From positions 310,001-374,000 of the forward strand of contig NZ_JAINZS010000005.1 of NCBI RefSeq assembly GCF_020166495.1: a stretch of DNA of 64,000 bases. Reading direction: 5' to 3'. Of the stretch, positions 18,163-29,437 are shown piece after piece (positions within the stretch are counted from its first letter, which is position 1; each line of letters starts with the position of its first letter). Both the position numbers and the translations under genes were made by a program. Below the pieces are notes generated by a model that saw only the letters and a program-made list of their open reading frames with translations, did not search any database and was not told where the DNA came from. This DNA is from Robertkochia aurantiaca (GTDB lineage: Bacteria; Bacteroidota; Bacteroidia; Flavobacteriales; Flavobacteriaceae).

Positions 18163-18178
18163 GTCCCAAATGTTCAAT

Positions 18179-19852
<1,674 letters not shown>

Positions 19853-19870
19853 TTACTGAAAAATTCGGGC

Positions 19871-19878
19871 CAAAAATA
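19871..19878 (-). promoter_or_regulatory. -7 promoter element of pyrG
   Basis: Minus-strand TATTTTTG, a perfect TAnnTTTG match, 57 bases before the pyrG start codon. Confidence 0.55.
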
Positions 19879-19994
19879 CAAATAAGAATTAAAAATTAAG
19901 GAAGGCTCCATGCTAATTTTACATCATATAAAAGCTTGACGGCAAGTCACTTCCTTTTCCAATCAACAGCATCGTTGCGAATTGGTGAATTGAG

Positions 19995-20213
19995 CTACCC
20001 TCCGATTCTGCGTACAAGGTATTCCAGACCGTTGATTTTAATTTCGAGCATGGCTTCCATCTGCTTACCCAGTTTTCCCGGAGGAAAGCCTTTCTTCCTG
20101 AACCAAACGTAATACGGCTCAGGAATATCGACCAGCTTCAAACCTTTAAATTTCCCGAAAGGCATACGTGCCTTTGAGAGCTCTAAAAGAAAGATTTTCG
20201 GGTCTGTTTCCAT
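19995..20213 (-). CDS. DUF3820 family protein
   Basis: A 72-residue cytoplasmic protein. The segment MPFGKFKGLKLVDIPEPYYVWF followed by GKLGKQMEAMLEIKINGLEYLVRRI is diagnostic of DUF3820 (the family of so-called quorum-sensing-regulated virulence factor-like proteins). The biochemical role is unknown; the FGKFKG.L.DIP.YY.W pattern resembles the small module found beside exonuclease domains. It starts with ATG at 20213, about 155 bases after the osmC-like gene, and precedes pyrG by about 180 bases. Confidence 0.85.
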   Translation of the reverse strand: METDPKIFLLELSKARMPFGKFKGLKLVDIPEPYYVWFRKKGFPPGKLGKQMEAMLEIKINGLEYLVRRIGG

Positions 20214-20368
20214 ATAATTAAAGATGTTCTAAGCGAAAGCCAGGAGACCCCTCAAAGGGCTGCATAAACCCGGAAATGAACTCTGAAGACAGGTGGATGC
20301 CTGCAACCATTCAGAAAATTTGCGCCTTCCGCTATGACTTGATGAGTTTACTGCGAAGACAACCAGCG

Positions 20369-20776
20369 TTACGAACCCCAAATGAATTCGATCTTTTTTA
20401 CTATGTCAGCGTGAAGGCTGTAAAGTACGGGACAAGTGCGGGCTGTATGCTCCAGAATCTTTCGGTTTTTATCATTGATCTCCTCGGGAAGAACAAGTTG
20501 TATTCTGATCTCTGAAATTCGCCGGGGCCCTGAAGCCATGATCTTTTCAACTTCTGCTTCACTCCCGCTCAGGTCCACCCCGAGGTCAGCAGCCTTGATT
20601 CCCATCACGGTAAGCATGCAACTGGCAAGGGCTGTGGCTACAGTGTCGGTAGGTGAAAAAGCTTCGCCTTTTCCGTTGTTATCAACAGGTGCGTCTGTAA
20701 TAAAGGTATTACCGCTTTTGAGGTGTAGGCATTCCGTTCGAAGATTGCCCAGATACTTCACTTTGGAGGTTGGCAT
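20369..20776 (-). CDS. OsmC/Ohr family protein
   Basis: A 135-residue cytoplasmic protein of the OsmC superfamily, thiol-dependent peroxidases of organic hydroperoxides. The N terminus KYLGNLRTECLHLKSGN and the segment GKGEAFSPTDTVATALASCMLTVMG carry the first redox cysteine (in ASCML); the second is in EHTARTCPVLYSL. The start at 20776 is required by the conserved N terminus and lies inside the 3' end of the LysM gene, giving a 68-base same-strand overlap in a different frame. Translation is therefore probably coupled to that of the upstream gene. Confidence 0.9.
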   Translation of the reverse strand: MPTSKVKYLGNLRTECLHLKSGNTFITDAPVDNNGKGEAFSPTDTVATALASCMLTVMGIKAADLGVDLSGSEAEVEKIMASGPRRISEIRIQLVLPEEINDKNRKILEHTARTCPVLYSLHADIVKKIEFIWGS

Positions 20777-22718
20777 CGTTTTCTATTTCTTTAATGGTAA
20801 GATCATCATATTTCACGAGGTAAACGGCCTGGTTGTAAAAACCGCCTTCCATATCTCTGACATAATCAAACTTATTCTCTATGTAACTGGTTTCACTCAC
20901 ACGAGATGCCACGTAGTAAAGGTTCTTGTCATAGCCCAGACGCAGGAGAATATCCATTGCCAGGTCAAAACCTCTGGTAGCATAGCGGTTCGGCGTGGTA
21001 TTGAACCGCTTTTCATAGCGTCGGCTGAAAGGGTTACTCACATCAGACCCCTTATCTACGGTAGGAAAACGAAACTCAAGATTCGATAAATGCATGTTTG
21101 ATATGTTCTCACTTTCGTAAGCACTACCCTTAAGCGTAGTGAGTAATTTAATATCGTATTCGTCGGTGACGGCAGAGTTCACCACCCCGGTGACATTGCT
21201 CAAAAAAGGAACACTGTTCGATTCGACGATCACCCAATTCTCCTTTTCTGCAGAAAGGAAAGGATTGATATCGTCAAGCCTGATAAATTCCCTTTCCTCA
21301 GGAGCAATGATTTTAGCCCCGGGAAAACGCGTTTGCAAGAGATTACGTACCGGTACGTTCTTATTATCAGAAATAAGTATAATATTCTTGTCGGCTGCAT
21401 GCGATTCCAGATAAGAGATCATTTGTGAACGCAACAAATCATCAGGAGGCAAGGTCTGAAAAACATTATCTTTCAGATCGATACCCTTGTTTGAAAAAGG
21501 CGCAAAAACCGGGATCCGGTCTACCGCAGCATATCTGGCCAAACGGTTAAATGCGTCAGGAAGTATGGGCCCGATTACCGCGTCGGCGTCTTTTAGCTTT
21601 TCATTTGCCAGGATCTGGAAAACACGATCAGAGTCTCCGTCGGTATCGAAGGTCTTAAGTTTAACAGAGAGTCCCAATTCCTTTACCGAATCGACCGCTA
21701 CCAATACCCCGGTATAAAAATCAAGGGACACACTTGCCAAACGATCCCTGTCGAGGATCTTCTGAGCAAGCTCGAGGGAATCATACTCCATTTTTTCCAG
21801 TCTGAATGGCAAGACCACGGCTAAAGTGGCAGGTTCAGCGCGATTAATGCTGTCTAGCAGCGAAAATGGCTCTACCAATCGACCATCGGTCACCTTCAGA
21901 TCACCGGTCATCTCTTTTGGAAGCTTGATGATCATTCCAGCCTGAAGCCCAAGGGCCTTTACCTCCGGATTCAACTGCTCAATCTCTTCCTGGGTTAATC
22001 CGAATTTTTTATTCAGCCTGAAAAAACCTTCTTTGGGTTTGATGGTGTAATAGTTGTAGCGATCTTTCTCAACCAGTTTTTTATCATTCCCCGGAACAAA
22101 GGGAACCATCAGGGTATCTCCTTCCTGCAGAACATCATTCATATCAGGATTCAGTTCTCTCAGCCGCTGCTCTGAAATACCATGCTCGTACGCAATTCGC
22201 CAGGTACCTTCGGCCGGCTTCACATAATATGGCACAGTTTCCCCAAACACGGGTATCTCGTCAGATTCAGCTGTGACCTTTTCGTAAACAGGAATCTGAA
22301 GCTTCTCTCCCTTCTGAGGCAGTCTGCTGTAGAGCTCCTTATTGTATCTTTTGATTTCGGCCTCGGTGATATCGTATTTCTGAGCCAGGCTGTATAAAGT
22401 TTCCTGCCTCCTGACCTTATGGTTGATAAAGCGTTCCACCTTTTTTTCCTGGGGCTCAGGTTGAGCTGCCTTTTCCTGCTTTTCCTCCCGGCTCAGGCCG
22501 GCCTGGTTGTCACCGGGTATGATCAGTATGGTATTGGGTTTCACCCCGTTTTTCGCTTCGGGATTTAACCTGATGATATTATAAGGGGTAATACTATACT
22601 GACGAGCAATACTTTCAAGAGTTTCACCTTCCTTGACCGCATGTGTTTTAAAATTCTGTGCATAGGTCAATACGCTGAAAAAAACTGAAAATACTACTGT
22701 AAGGGCAAGCTGCTTCAT
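20709..22718 (-). CDS. LysM-repeat protein with periplasmic binding protein-like domain
   Basis: A 669-residue exported protein. Residues 1-20 are a signal peptide (ends TYAQ). Four LysM-type peptidoglycan-binding repeats follow (about residues 25-70, 95-145, 155-200 and 210-260; for example KEGETLESIARQYSITPYNI). From about residue 295 it has a type 1 periplasmic-binding-protein fold like amino-acid ABC receptors and LpoA (VVLPFRLEKMEYDS, DADAVIGPILPDAFNRLARY, RGFDLAMDILLRLGYD). A role in sensing or activating cell-wall synthesis is plausible but not shown. The ATG at 22718 lies 5 bases after the guaA stop; an earlier in-frame ATG at 22733 would overlap guaA. Its last 22 residues are a frame-shifted readout of the osmC-like start. 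Confidence 0.85.
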   Translation of the reverse strand: MKQLALTVVFSVFFSVLTYAQNFKTHAVKEGETLESIARQYSITPYNIIRLNPEAKNGVKPNTILIIPGDNQAGLSREEKQEKAAQPEPQEKKVERFINHKVRRQETLYSLAQKYDITEAEIKRYNKELYSRLPQKGEKLQIPVYEKVTAESDEIPVFGETVPYYVKPAEGTWRIAYEHGISEQRLRELNPDMNDVLQEGDTLMVPFVPGNDKKLVEKDRYNYYTIKPKEGFFRLNKKFGLTQEEIEQLNPEVKALGLQAGMIIKLPKEMTGDLKVTDGRLVEPFSLLDSINRAEPATLAVVLPFRLEKMEYDSLELAQKILDRDRLASVSLDFYTGVLVAVDSVKELGLSVKLKTFDTDGDSDRVFQILANEKLKDADAVIGPILPDAFNRLARYAAVDRIPVFAPFSNKGIDLKDNVFQTLPPDDLLRSQMISYLESHAADKNIILISDNKNVPVRNLLQTRFPGAKIIAPEEREFIRLDDINPFLSAEKENWVIVESNSVPFLSNVTGVVNSAVTDEYDIKLLTTLKGSAYESENISNMHLSNLEFRFPTVDKGSDVSNPFSRRYEKRFNTTPNRYATRGFDLAMDILLRLGYDKNLYYVASRVSETSYIENKFDYVRDMEGGFYNQAVYLVKYDDLTIKEIENDANLQSEVSGQSSNGMPTPQKR

Positions 22719-22723
22719 ATAAT

Positions 22724-24253
22724 TTATTCCCATTCTATGGTTGCAGGCGGTTTGGAACTGATGTCATACACTACTCTATTAACGCCTTTAACCTTATTTA
22801 TTATATCGTTAGATGTTTTTTGTAAAAATTCATACGGCAGGTGCACCCAGTCTGCAGTCATCCCGTCTGTACTTTCAACAGCCCTGAGGGCAACCACCTT
22901 CTCATAGGTTCGCTCATCTCCCATAACACCTACTGAATTAACAGGCAGCAATATAGCTCCTGCCTGCCATACTTTATCGTATAGTCCCCACTTTTTGAGG
23001 CCGCCGATAAATATATCATCTACCTCCTGGAGTATTCGTACTTTTTCAGCGGTAATATCTCCCAGTATCCTGATGGCCAGTCCGGGGCCCGGAAACGGAT
23101 GTCTTCCCAGCAATTCAGCATCGATCCCCATGCTGGCTCCTACTCTTCTGACCTCGTCTTTGAAAAGCATATTCAGTGGTTCCACCACCTTGAGCTTCAT
23201 AAAATCGGGTAAGCCACCCACGTTGTGGTGACTTTTTATAGTAGCCGAGGGTCCTTTTACCGATACCGATTCAATCACATCGGGATAAATGGTTCCCTGG
23301 CCAAGCCAGTCAACATCTTTTACTTCATGAGCCTCGTCATCGAAAACCTCGATAAAAACTCTTCCGATCGTTTTTCGTTTTTCCTCCGGGTCATCTATAC
23401 CGGCAAGTGCATCCAAAAAACGTGCCGAAGAATCGACTCCCTTCACATTCAGACCCATACCCTCGTATTGTTTGAGAACGCTTTCGAACTCATGCTTTCG
23501 TAAGAGACCGTTATTCACAAAAATACAATACAGATTATCTCCAATGGCCTTGTTGAGCAGCACCGCTGCAACAGTAGAGTCTACGCCTCCCGAGAGCCCC
23601 AGTACAACCTTCCCGTCTCCAATCTGTTCCTTCAGATTCTGAACGGTCATATCAACAAAATTATCAGGTGTCCAGGTCTGAGGAACCTCAGCAATATTCA
23701 CAAGGAAGTTTTCAAGAAGCTGTTTCCCATCGACCGAATGATACACTTCGGGATGGAATTGAATCCCATAGGTGGTTTCTCCTTTAAGCTTGTAAGCCGC
23801 ATTCTTTACATCATCGGTACTCGCTAAACGAACGGCACCTTCAGGCAGTTCCTGTATGGTGTCACTATGACTCATCCAAACCTGGCTTCCGGCAGCTATC
23901 CCTTCAAAAAAGCTCTCATCATCTTTAATATAAGACAGATTCGCGCGACCAAACTCCCTGGTATTCGAAGGTGCAACTTTTCCACCTCCAAAATGCGCCA
24001 GGTACTGTGCACCATAGCATACAGCCAGTACCGGGATTTTGCCCCTGATATTGCTCAGATCGGGGTGCGGCGCCTGTTCTGAACGAACTGAAAAAGGACT
24101 CCCTGACAGAATCGCAGCCTTGAATTCAGACAAATCATCAGGCAGATGATTGTAGGGATGAATTTCACAATAAATATTGAGTTCGCGAACCCTTCTGGCG
24201 ATTAACTGGGTGTACTGCGAACCGAAGTCTAGAATGAGTACGTTATTTTGCAT
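22724..24253 (-). CDS. guaA: GMP synthase (glutamine-hydrolysing)
   Basis: A 509-residue cytoplasmic enzyme that converts XMP to GMP. The N-terminal class I glutamine amidotransferase has the nucleophile cysteine in [17 protein letters not shown] and His-Glu in [11 protein letters not shown]; the central PP-loop ATP pyrophosphatase has [17 protein letters not shown]; the C-terminal dimerisation domain ends in KPPATIEWE, as expected. The ATG at 24253 ([13 protein letters not shown]) is preferred to a TTG two codons upstream. A perfect -7 element ends only three bases before the ATG, suggesting a nearly leaderless mRNA. It heads a minus-strand operon with the LysM and osmC-like genes. Confidence 0.98.
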   Translation of the reverse strand: MQNNVLILDFGSQYTQLIARRVRELNIYCEIHPYNHLPDDLSEFKAAILSGSPFSVRSEQAPHPDLSNIRGKIPVLAVCYGAQYLAHFGGGKVAPSNTREFGRANLSYIKDDESFFEGIAAGSQVWMSHSDTIQELPEGAVRLASTDDVKNAAYKLKGETTYGIQFHPEVYHSVDGKQLLENFLVNIAEVPQTWTPDNFVDMTVQNLKEQIGDGKVVLGLSGGVDSTVAAVLLNKAIGDNLYCIFVNNGLLRKHEFESVLKQYEGMGLNVKGVDSSARFLDALAGIDDPEEKRKTIGRVFIEVFDDEAHEVKDVDWLGQGTIYPDVIESVSVKGPSATIKSHHNVGGLPDFMKLKVVEPLNMLFKDEVRRVGASMGIDAELLGRHPFPGPGLAIRILGDITAEKVRILQEVDDIFIGGLKKWGLYDKVWQAGAILLPVNSVGVMGDERTYEKVVALRAVESTDGMTADWVHLPYEFLQKTSNDIINKVKGVNRVVYDISSKPPATIEWE

Positions 24254-24256
24254 GCG

Positions 24257-24264
24257 CAAAAATA
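24257..24264 (-). promoter_or_regulatory. -7 promoter element abutting the guaA start
   Basis: Minus-strand TATTTTTG followed directly by CGC and then the guaA ATG. If used, transcription would begin at or near the start codon, giving a leaderless or nearly leaderless transcript. Confidence 0.45.
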
Positions 24265-24410
24265 ATAATTTGAGAATTTAAGAAAAGGCAGATTCCGCTA
24301 TATTTATGAAATATATGGAATTATTTGGTTCCTGCCCCTGCTAACTCAAAACGGAAATTCCTGTGTTTCATAAATAACAAGCATGATTTACCTAGATTAT
24401 CTAACATCTT

Positions 24411-25796
24411 ATGATGAGATTACAGAAAACCCCGGCGCTTACTTTTCTTATTACCTTCCTGTTGTCATCGCCCCTGTTCCCGGCACAAAGAAGTTATCGT
24501 TAAGAGAATTTCGGCAATAAATCCGTTCTACTGAATGGAAGTGTTACCGGCAGCGTAAGTGATCCTGGAGCGTTTTTTTTTTATAATCCGGCCGTTGGCT
24601 CTGGTAGAAAACCCAAAATTTCCTGTGGAGGGGCGCTTCTACGAGAGGTCGAATGTGAAAATACAGGATTTTCTGGGCGATGGTATAAATATCGAAAAAC
24701 CCTCGTTTTAACGGTTTACCGGGATTGGTGGCTGGAGTTTTCAAGCTTGGGGAAGAGCGTTTTTACTATTCATTCCTTACAAGAAACAGCATTAATGTCA
24801 GCACTACTTTTGAAACAGGTTTGTTGGATGCTAACAACAACCCATTTCTTACCGCAGGAAATGTCTTTAATACTGAAGCAAATATTGACTTACAGTTATC
24901 AGAAGAATGGTTCGGATTAAGCTGGGCCAAGAAACTTTCTGAGAAATTCAGTCTTGGGGGCCTCACTATTTTATTCTGCCTATAACTATTCGGGGAATGA
25001 CAGGCTAAGTCTGGCCTTTTTAAGCGAAAACCAGTGGATCTTCGGGCAGGGAGAGGCCGGCTTTGAGCAAAAATCAAGAGGTTTCTACGGAAAACTTTCA
25101 GCTGCATACAAAGAAAAAAAACTAGAACTTGGAGTCACCCTTGACCTTCCCTATCTGGAAACCTCCAGTGAAGTACAGTATAACCTGCAATTGTTCAGCA
25201 CCTCGGGAGAGAATTCGGAAGACCAGTTTACCGTTTCCCAGTTCAGCGGCTTACAGGCAAGACATAAAGTGCCTCTTGGGGTTAATACAGGTGCCGGATA
25301 TGCCATTGGAAAAAACAAGCTTCACCTGAACATTGACTGGCATGCAGCCATAGACGCATATCAGCAAATAGAAATACCAACCATAAACATTTCTACCGAA
25401 CCACCAACTGATATAGAATTGATCGACGAATTAAAAAATGTCCTGAATTTTGGAGTGGGTACTGAAATTGATCTTTCACCCAGCCTGGTTTCACACCTCA
25501 GTTTCACTACCGATTATTCTCCAGTGGAAAGTTCTGATGATCTGATAAATACCGGAAATAATCTGGGAGAAGCCAATATACTGGCCCTTGATAACTATCA
25601 TTTCGGAGGCGGGTTCATCATTAAAACATCAATAGTGGAATTAAGTCTGGGGATGGTATATACCATTGCCAGCGAAACATTCGAGAGAGTGATATCACGG
25701 CCTATCGCAGCCCCAATTGAAAGTGATGGTAGCTTTCGGGTAGATGTGGACCGATGGAGATTTTTAATTGCCTTTAATATTCCGGTAGCGAATTGA
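24411..25796 (+). pseudogene. Decayed outer-membrane barrel gene, paralogue of the gene at 25969
   Basis: Reading from ATG 24411 gives a signal-peptide-like start (ending FPAQRSY), then a TAA at 24501-24503 where the intact neighbour has a Tyr codon. The homology continues in the same frame (ENFGNKSVLLNGSVTGSV), loses two bases after 24591, resumes as LALVENPKFPVEGRFYE, shifts again near 24709 into NGLPGLVAGVFKLGEERFYYS, and again near 24955 into ASLFYSAYNYSGND, after which it reads to a normal stop at 25796 (ending FLIAFNIPVAN). One nonsense and three frameshift lesions argue for a true pseudogene. Two residual ORFs at 24725-24985 and 24954-25796 are its fragments. The frameshifts could partly be sequencing errors, but the nonsense codon is less easily explained. 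Confidence 0.85.
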
Positions 25797-25968
25797 CCCT
25801 TATGATTACTCGCTTGTTTTTCTTACATTTATGATTATCAATTCCGTAACACGACATGTTAAGACGTCGCATGTGAAACCAATAAAGTATTTAGATTAGT
25901 TTATCCTCGTTTAACACTTGCCCTCTCTTCTTTCCGGCTCTAGCCTTCCTGACAACTTAATAAGGTGC

Positions 25969-27378
25969 ATGTATAACTATAAAAGAACTGCCACATCGGT
26001 TATCCTGGTAACCTTCTTGTTATTCATAGTGGGAGCTTCAGCTCAAAGAGGCTACGAATACGAGAATTTCGGAAACAGATCTGTATTGCTCAATGGCAAT
26101 GTCACCGGCAGTGTTGATGACCTGGGAGCCGTTTATTATAACCCTGCTCGTCTGGCGTTGATAGAAAATCCGGGCTTTTTAATACAAGGAAAACTCTATG
26201 AATGGAACAACCTCACTATTGAAAATCTGGTGCCGGAACAGCGGTTCACCTCTTCTAACTTTAACGGATTGCCGGGTATGCTGGCAGGAAGCATAGATAT
26301 CTTAGGGACCACTTTTTATTACTCTTCCATATCCCGAAACCGCGTAGACCTTTCATTAAATTACAATTCCGGGCTCTTAAAAACCGAAGCCCAGGAAATC
26401 CTACCCGAAGACAACCAGGAAAGTCTTTCCCTGAGTCTAAATAACAAGTTACGTGAAGACTGGTTTGGGTTGACCTGGGCCTACCCTATCTCAGAAAATG
26501 TCGCTATAGGTTTCTCCCTCTTTGCCTCCTCTTATCGCTATAGCGGAGGTGATGCTCTGCGTCTGGTCAGGCAAAACCAGGATAACCAGGTATCTGTATA
26601 CGAATCTAACATGAACTTTTCGCAGAGATCATATGGCATTTATGGTAAAGTGGGCGCTGCATGGATTTTACCTGGCTGGGAATTAGGAATAAATCTCGAT
26701 CTTCCTTATCTCGAGATTTATGAAAAGAGCAGCTTTTATTTTGACGAAGTTCTTAGTAATACCGAAGGTGAAGATCGAATTATCATAGATGACCTGGCCG
26801 ATCTTTCAAGTCGCCATAAAACACCTCTCAGTATAAACATAGGCGCAGGAATACCATGGAAACGGCATAAATTTCATCTCAATGCAAGCTGGTATGCTCC
26901 TGTGGAGATTTACGACCGGATCGATATTCCGGTACTCGGTAGTGAAACGGGAAACAATGCCGTTCTCCTTTTCCGGGAAAAAAGAAGAACGGTAATCAAT
27001 TTTGGCACTGGTGCTGAGATTTTTTTCAACGAAGAGACATCAGGTTTCCTGAGCTTCTCCACAGATTTTTCCCCTTTGCGGGAAGCAGATGAATTGCTTG
27101 GTGACCAAAGCGGAATCGGAATCTCGAATGCAATAGCTTTCGACAATTATCACTTTGGTGGAGGAATGAACTTCAGATTCAATAATCTGGATGTCGTGCT
27201 GGGTTTGGTACATAGCGTAGGACGCCAGATATTCGAACCGGCACGGGATGTTCCCTTTCTGAGCAATCTTCTACCACAAAACTCTTTCACCATCAAAAAT
27301 GCACGATGGAGATTCCTGCTCGGATTAAACATCAGTCTGGGAGAGCTCTTTAAGATAACTCCTGAAAAGGAACAATAA
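25969..27378 (+). CDS. Outer-membrane beta-barrel protein, intact paralogue
   Basis: A 469-residue protein with a signal peptide ending GASAQ (about residue 26). The mature sequence begins with RSVLLNGNVTGSVDDLGAVYYNPARLALIENP, a pattern of plug or first-strand residues seen in FadL/OmpP1-like and related Bacteroidota outer-membrane proteins (the YYNPA word is characteristic). Amphipathic strands follow to a C-terminal WRFLLGLNISLGELF. I cannot give a substrate; import of a hydrophobic compound is a possible role by analogy to FadL. The ATG at 25969 is preferred over an earlier frame extension to 25918. It lies next to a decayed paralogue of the same length and order, so the pair arose by tandem duplication. 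Confidence 0.85.
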   Translation: MYNYKRTATSVILVTFLLFIVGASAQRGYEYENFGNRSVLLNGNVTGSVDDLGAVYYNPARLALIENPGFLIQGKLYEWNNLTIENLVPEQRFTSSNFNGLPGMLAGSIDILGTTFYYSSISRNRVDLSLNYNSGLLKTEAQEILPEDNQESLSLSLNNKLREDWFGLTWAYPISENVAIGFSLFASSYRYSGGDALRLVRQNQDNQVSVYESNMNFSQRSYGIYGKVGAAWILPGWELGINLDLPYLEIYEKSSFYFDEVLSNTEGEDRIIIDDLADLSSRHKTPLSINIGAGIPWKRHKFHLNASWYAPVEIYDRIDIPVLGSETGNNAVLLFREKRRTVINFGTGAEIFFNEETSGFLSFSTDFSPLREADELLGDQSGIGISNAIAFDNYHFGGGMNFRFNNLDVVLGLVHSVGRQIFEPARDVPFLSNLLPQNSFTIKNARWRFLLGLNISLGELFKITPEKEQ

Positions 27379-27411
27379 TCCCAACCAGATAATTTTTAAT
27401 CCCGATGCAAG

Positions 27412-28782
27412 CTATTTCATCGATGAGATGATCGCCTCAATATCTTTAGTGGTGGTGTCTGGATTGATAAAGCAAAACCGCGCCACGGTCTCATAGCCTG
27501 AAGTCGTTCTCCATTTGGTCGGAGTTACAAGCGCAAAACCATCACGGTGGTTGCGGTAAGTCCATTCACGATAATCTTCAGGGGTCCAGCCTTTTCGTCT
27601 GAAAAGCACGCACGATAAACTGGGATCCCGAACCAGTTCTACATGATCGTCCCGGCGAATAATATCCCCTGCCAGACCGGCCAGTTCGATTCCCCGTTCT
27701 ATCGCCCATTTGTATTTATCGGTACCATGCATGGCCAGGGAAAACCACAATGGCAGCCCACGAACCCGTCGTGTTAGCTGTATCTGATAATCAGACGGAT
27801 TGAATCCCTGCGCTCCTTCATCTTTAAATATCTCAAGGTAAGAACCTTCCTGTGAATGTGCTTCTTTGGCCAGTTCCGGTTTTTTATAAATGATGGCTCC
27901 GCAATCGTAAGGTGAAAACAACCATTTATGCGGGTCAATAGTAATACTATCAGCCCTTTCTATCCCGTTAAACAGGTGCCTGACAGAATCAGCCGCCAAT
28001 GCCCCTCCTCCATAAGCAGCATCCACATGGAACCAGAGTGATTCCTGCTCACAGACCTCAGCTACCCCGTCTAACTGATCGATGATCCCTGCATTGGTGG
28101 TGCCACCTGTAGCCACCACCGCGAACAGGCGCTTTCTTTGATGGTCGTCGAGAGACTCTATCTTTTCTGCCAGCAGCTCTCGTGTCATGCGATCTTCTGT
28201 ATCAACCAGCAAAACATCAGCATCGATCACCTTAGCCATGGCCTTTATAGAGGAATGCGCCCCTATAGAGGTGATAATAAGACCTTTTTCACCGCGATTT
28301 GCCGGGTCTTTTCTCCAGTTTTCCCTGGCGGTAACCATAGCGGAAAGATTGGCGGCCGTTCCCCCGCTTGTAAAAACTCCAAAGGCTCCTTCAGGAAGTC
28401 CGGTCAGTGAAACCAACCACTTCATAGCCTGGTTCTCACAGAATATACCTCCGGCACCCTCCATCCAGTAAGCCCCATGTATACTTGAAGCAGAAGTAAC
28501 CAGATCGAACATAACGGCAGCCCGGGTGGGAGATGCCGGCACAAAAGCGAGATGCCGTGGGTGATCTATGGGGACCGTCGCTTTAATGAGTACATCGCGA
28601 AATAACTGGAATGCTTTTTCACCTCCGATACCCTCAGGAGTGATGGTTTCACCCACCAGTTTCTGCAATTCCTGCTCCTTTTTCGGCTGGCCCAGTTCAG
28701 GTGCGGTATTGGTGATCCTGTTAATGGCATACTTCATGACATCAAGGGTCATTTCAACCAAATCTATATCGATATTATGCAT
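27412..28782 (-). CDS. PLP-dependent group II decarboxylase
   Basis: A 456-residue cytoplasmic enzyme of the aromatic-L-amino-acid/diaminobutyrate/glutamate decarboxylase group (fold type I). Key parts: HPRHLAFVPASP at about residue 78, the substrate loop TSGGTAANLSAM, HVDAAYGGGAL with the PLP-binding aspartate, and the PLP lysine in TIDPHKWLFSPYDCG. The C-terminal domain is of normal length. The substrate is not determinable by eye: candidates are aromatic amino acids, 2,4-diaminobutyrate or aspartate. A perfect -7 promoter element lies 18 bases upstream of the start; the gene stands alone and converges with the barrel gene. Confidence 0.9.
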   Translation of the reverse strand: MHNIDIDLVEMTLDVMKYAINRITNTAPELGQPKKEQELQKLVGETITPEGIGGEKAFQLFRDVLIKATVPIDHPRHLAFVPASPTRAAVMFDLVTSASSIHGAYWMEGAGGIFCENQAMKWLVSLTGLPEGAFGVFTSGGTAANLSAMVTARENWRKDPANRGEKGLIITSIGAHSSIKAMAKVIDADVLLVDTEDRMTRELLAEKIESLDDHQRKRLFAVVATGGTTNAGIIDQLDGVAEVCEQESLWFHVDAAYGGGALAADSVRHLFNGIERADSITIDPHKWLFSPYDCGAIIYKKPELAKEAHSQEGSYLEIFKDEGAQGFNPSDYQIQLTRRVRGLPLWFSLAMHGTDKYKWAIERGIELAGLAGDIIRRDDHVELVRDPSLSCVLFRRKGWTPEDYREWTYRNHRDGFALVTPTKWRTTSGYETVARFCFINPDTTTKDIEAIISSMK

Positions 28783-28799
28783 ATTCTGAAGCTTTCCGA

Positions 28800-28807
28800 C
28801 AAAGGTA
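28800..28807 (-). promoter_or_regulatory. -7 promoter element of the PLP decarboxylase gene
   Basis: Minus-strand TACCTTTG, a perfect TAnnTTTG match, 17 bases before the start codon. Confidence 0.5.
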
Positions 28808-28858
28808 TGATTTTATGTATTTATTAGCTTATTTCTTATCTTTATAAAAAGTACTATC

Positions 28859-29407
28859 GTGACTGACCATTTCTTTAAAAAAGTTGTTTCAGAATTGAAG
28901 GAAGCTACCGAAAACAACGACCATCCCTTTCGGTATTTCACCCTTGGAACCACAGGGATCACCAAGACTCCGAGGTTAAGAACGGTGGTGCTCCGAGAGG
29001 TCAGTGACGAATTGAAATTCACCATTTATACCGACAAACGATCCCGCAAAGTAACCCATATCAAGGAACACAATGAGGTATGTCTGCTGTTCTACAAACA
29101 CGACGAGCTGCTACAGCTCAAAATTGAAGGTATCGCCTACCTTGAAGAGGATAAAGAAAAGATAGCCCGGGTATGGAAGTCGATTTCAGAAAAAAGCCGG
29201 AAAGATTATATTACCAGCAAGGAACCGGGAACCAAGATTGACAACCCTGACAATGTGGAATACCTGGAGAACACCAATCATTTCACCATCATGTATATCA
29301 AGGCAAAAAAATTGGAATACCTGCAGCTAAAGAGGCCCAATCACATACGACTGCAATTTAACCGGGAGTCGACCAAAGACTGGCAAAGCAGCTTCATGGT
29401 ACCTTAA
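28859..29407 (+). CDS. Pyridoxamine 5'-phosphate oxidase-like FMN-binding protein
   Basis: A 182-residue cytoplasmic protein with the split-barrel flavin-binding fold of the PNPOx family (PYROX-like/Alr4036 type). Features are HPFRYFTLGTTGITKTPRLRTVVLREV, FTIYTDKRSRKVTHIKEH (the FMN phosphate-binding region), VCLLFYKHDELLQLKIEG, and a C-terminal LEYLQLKRPNHIRLQF. The start codon is GTG at 28859. True PNPOx has a longer C-terminal signature, so pyridoxal-phosphate synthesis is uncertain; flavin-dependent oxidoreductase activity is all I would claim. Divergent from the PLP decarboxylase, which is suggestive but not proof of a link to vitamin B6. Confidence 0.82.
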   Translation: MTDHFFKKVVSELKEATENNDHPFRYFTLGTTGITKTPRLRTVVLREVSDELKFTIYTDKRSRKVTHIKEHNEVCLLFYKHDELLQLKIEGIAYLEEDKEKIARVWKSISEKSRKDYITSKEPGTKIDNPDNVEYLENTNHFTIMYIKAKKLEYLQLKRPNHIRLQFNRESTKDWQSSFMVP

Positions 29408-29437
29408 TTCCTGTATTATTATGGCGCCTGTCCGGTT

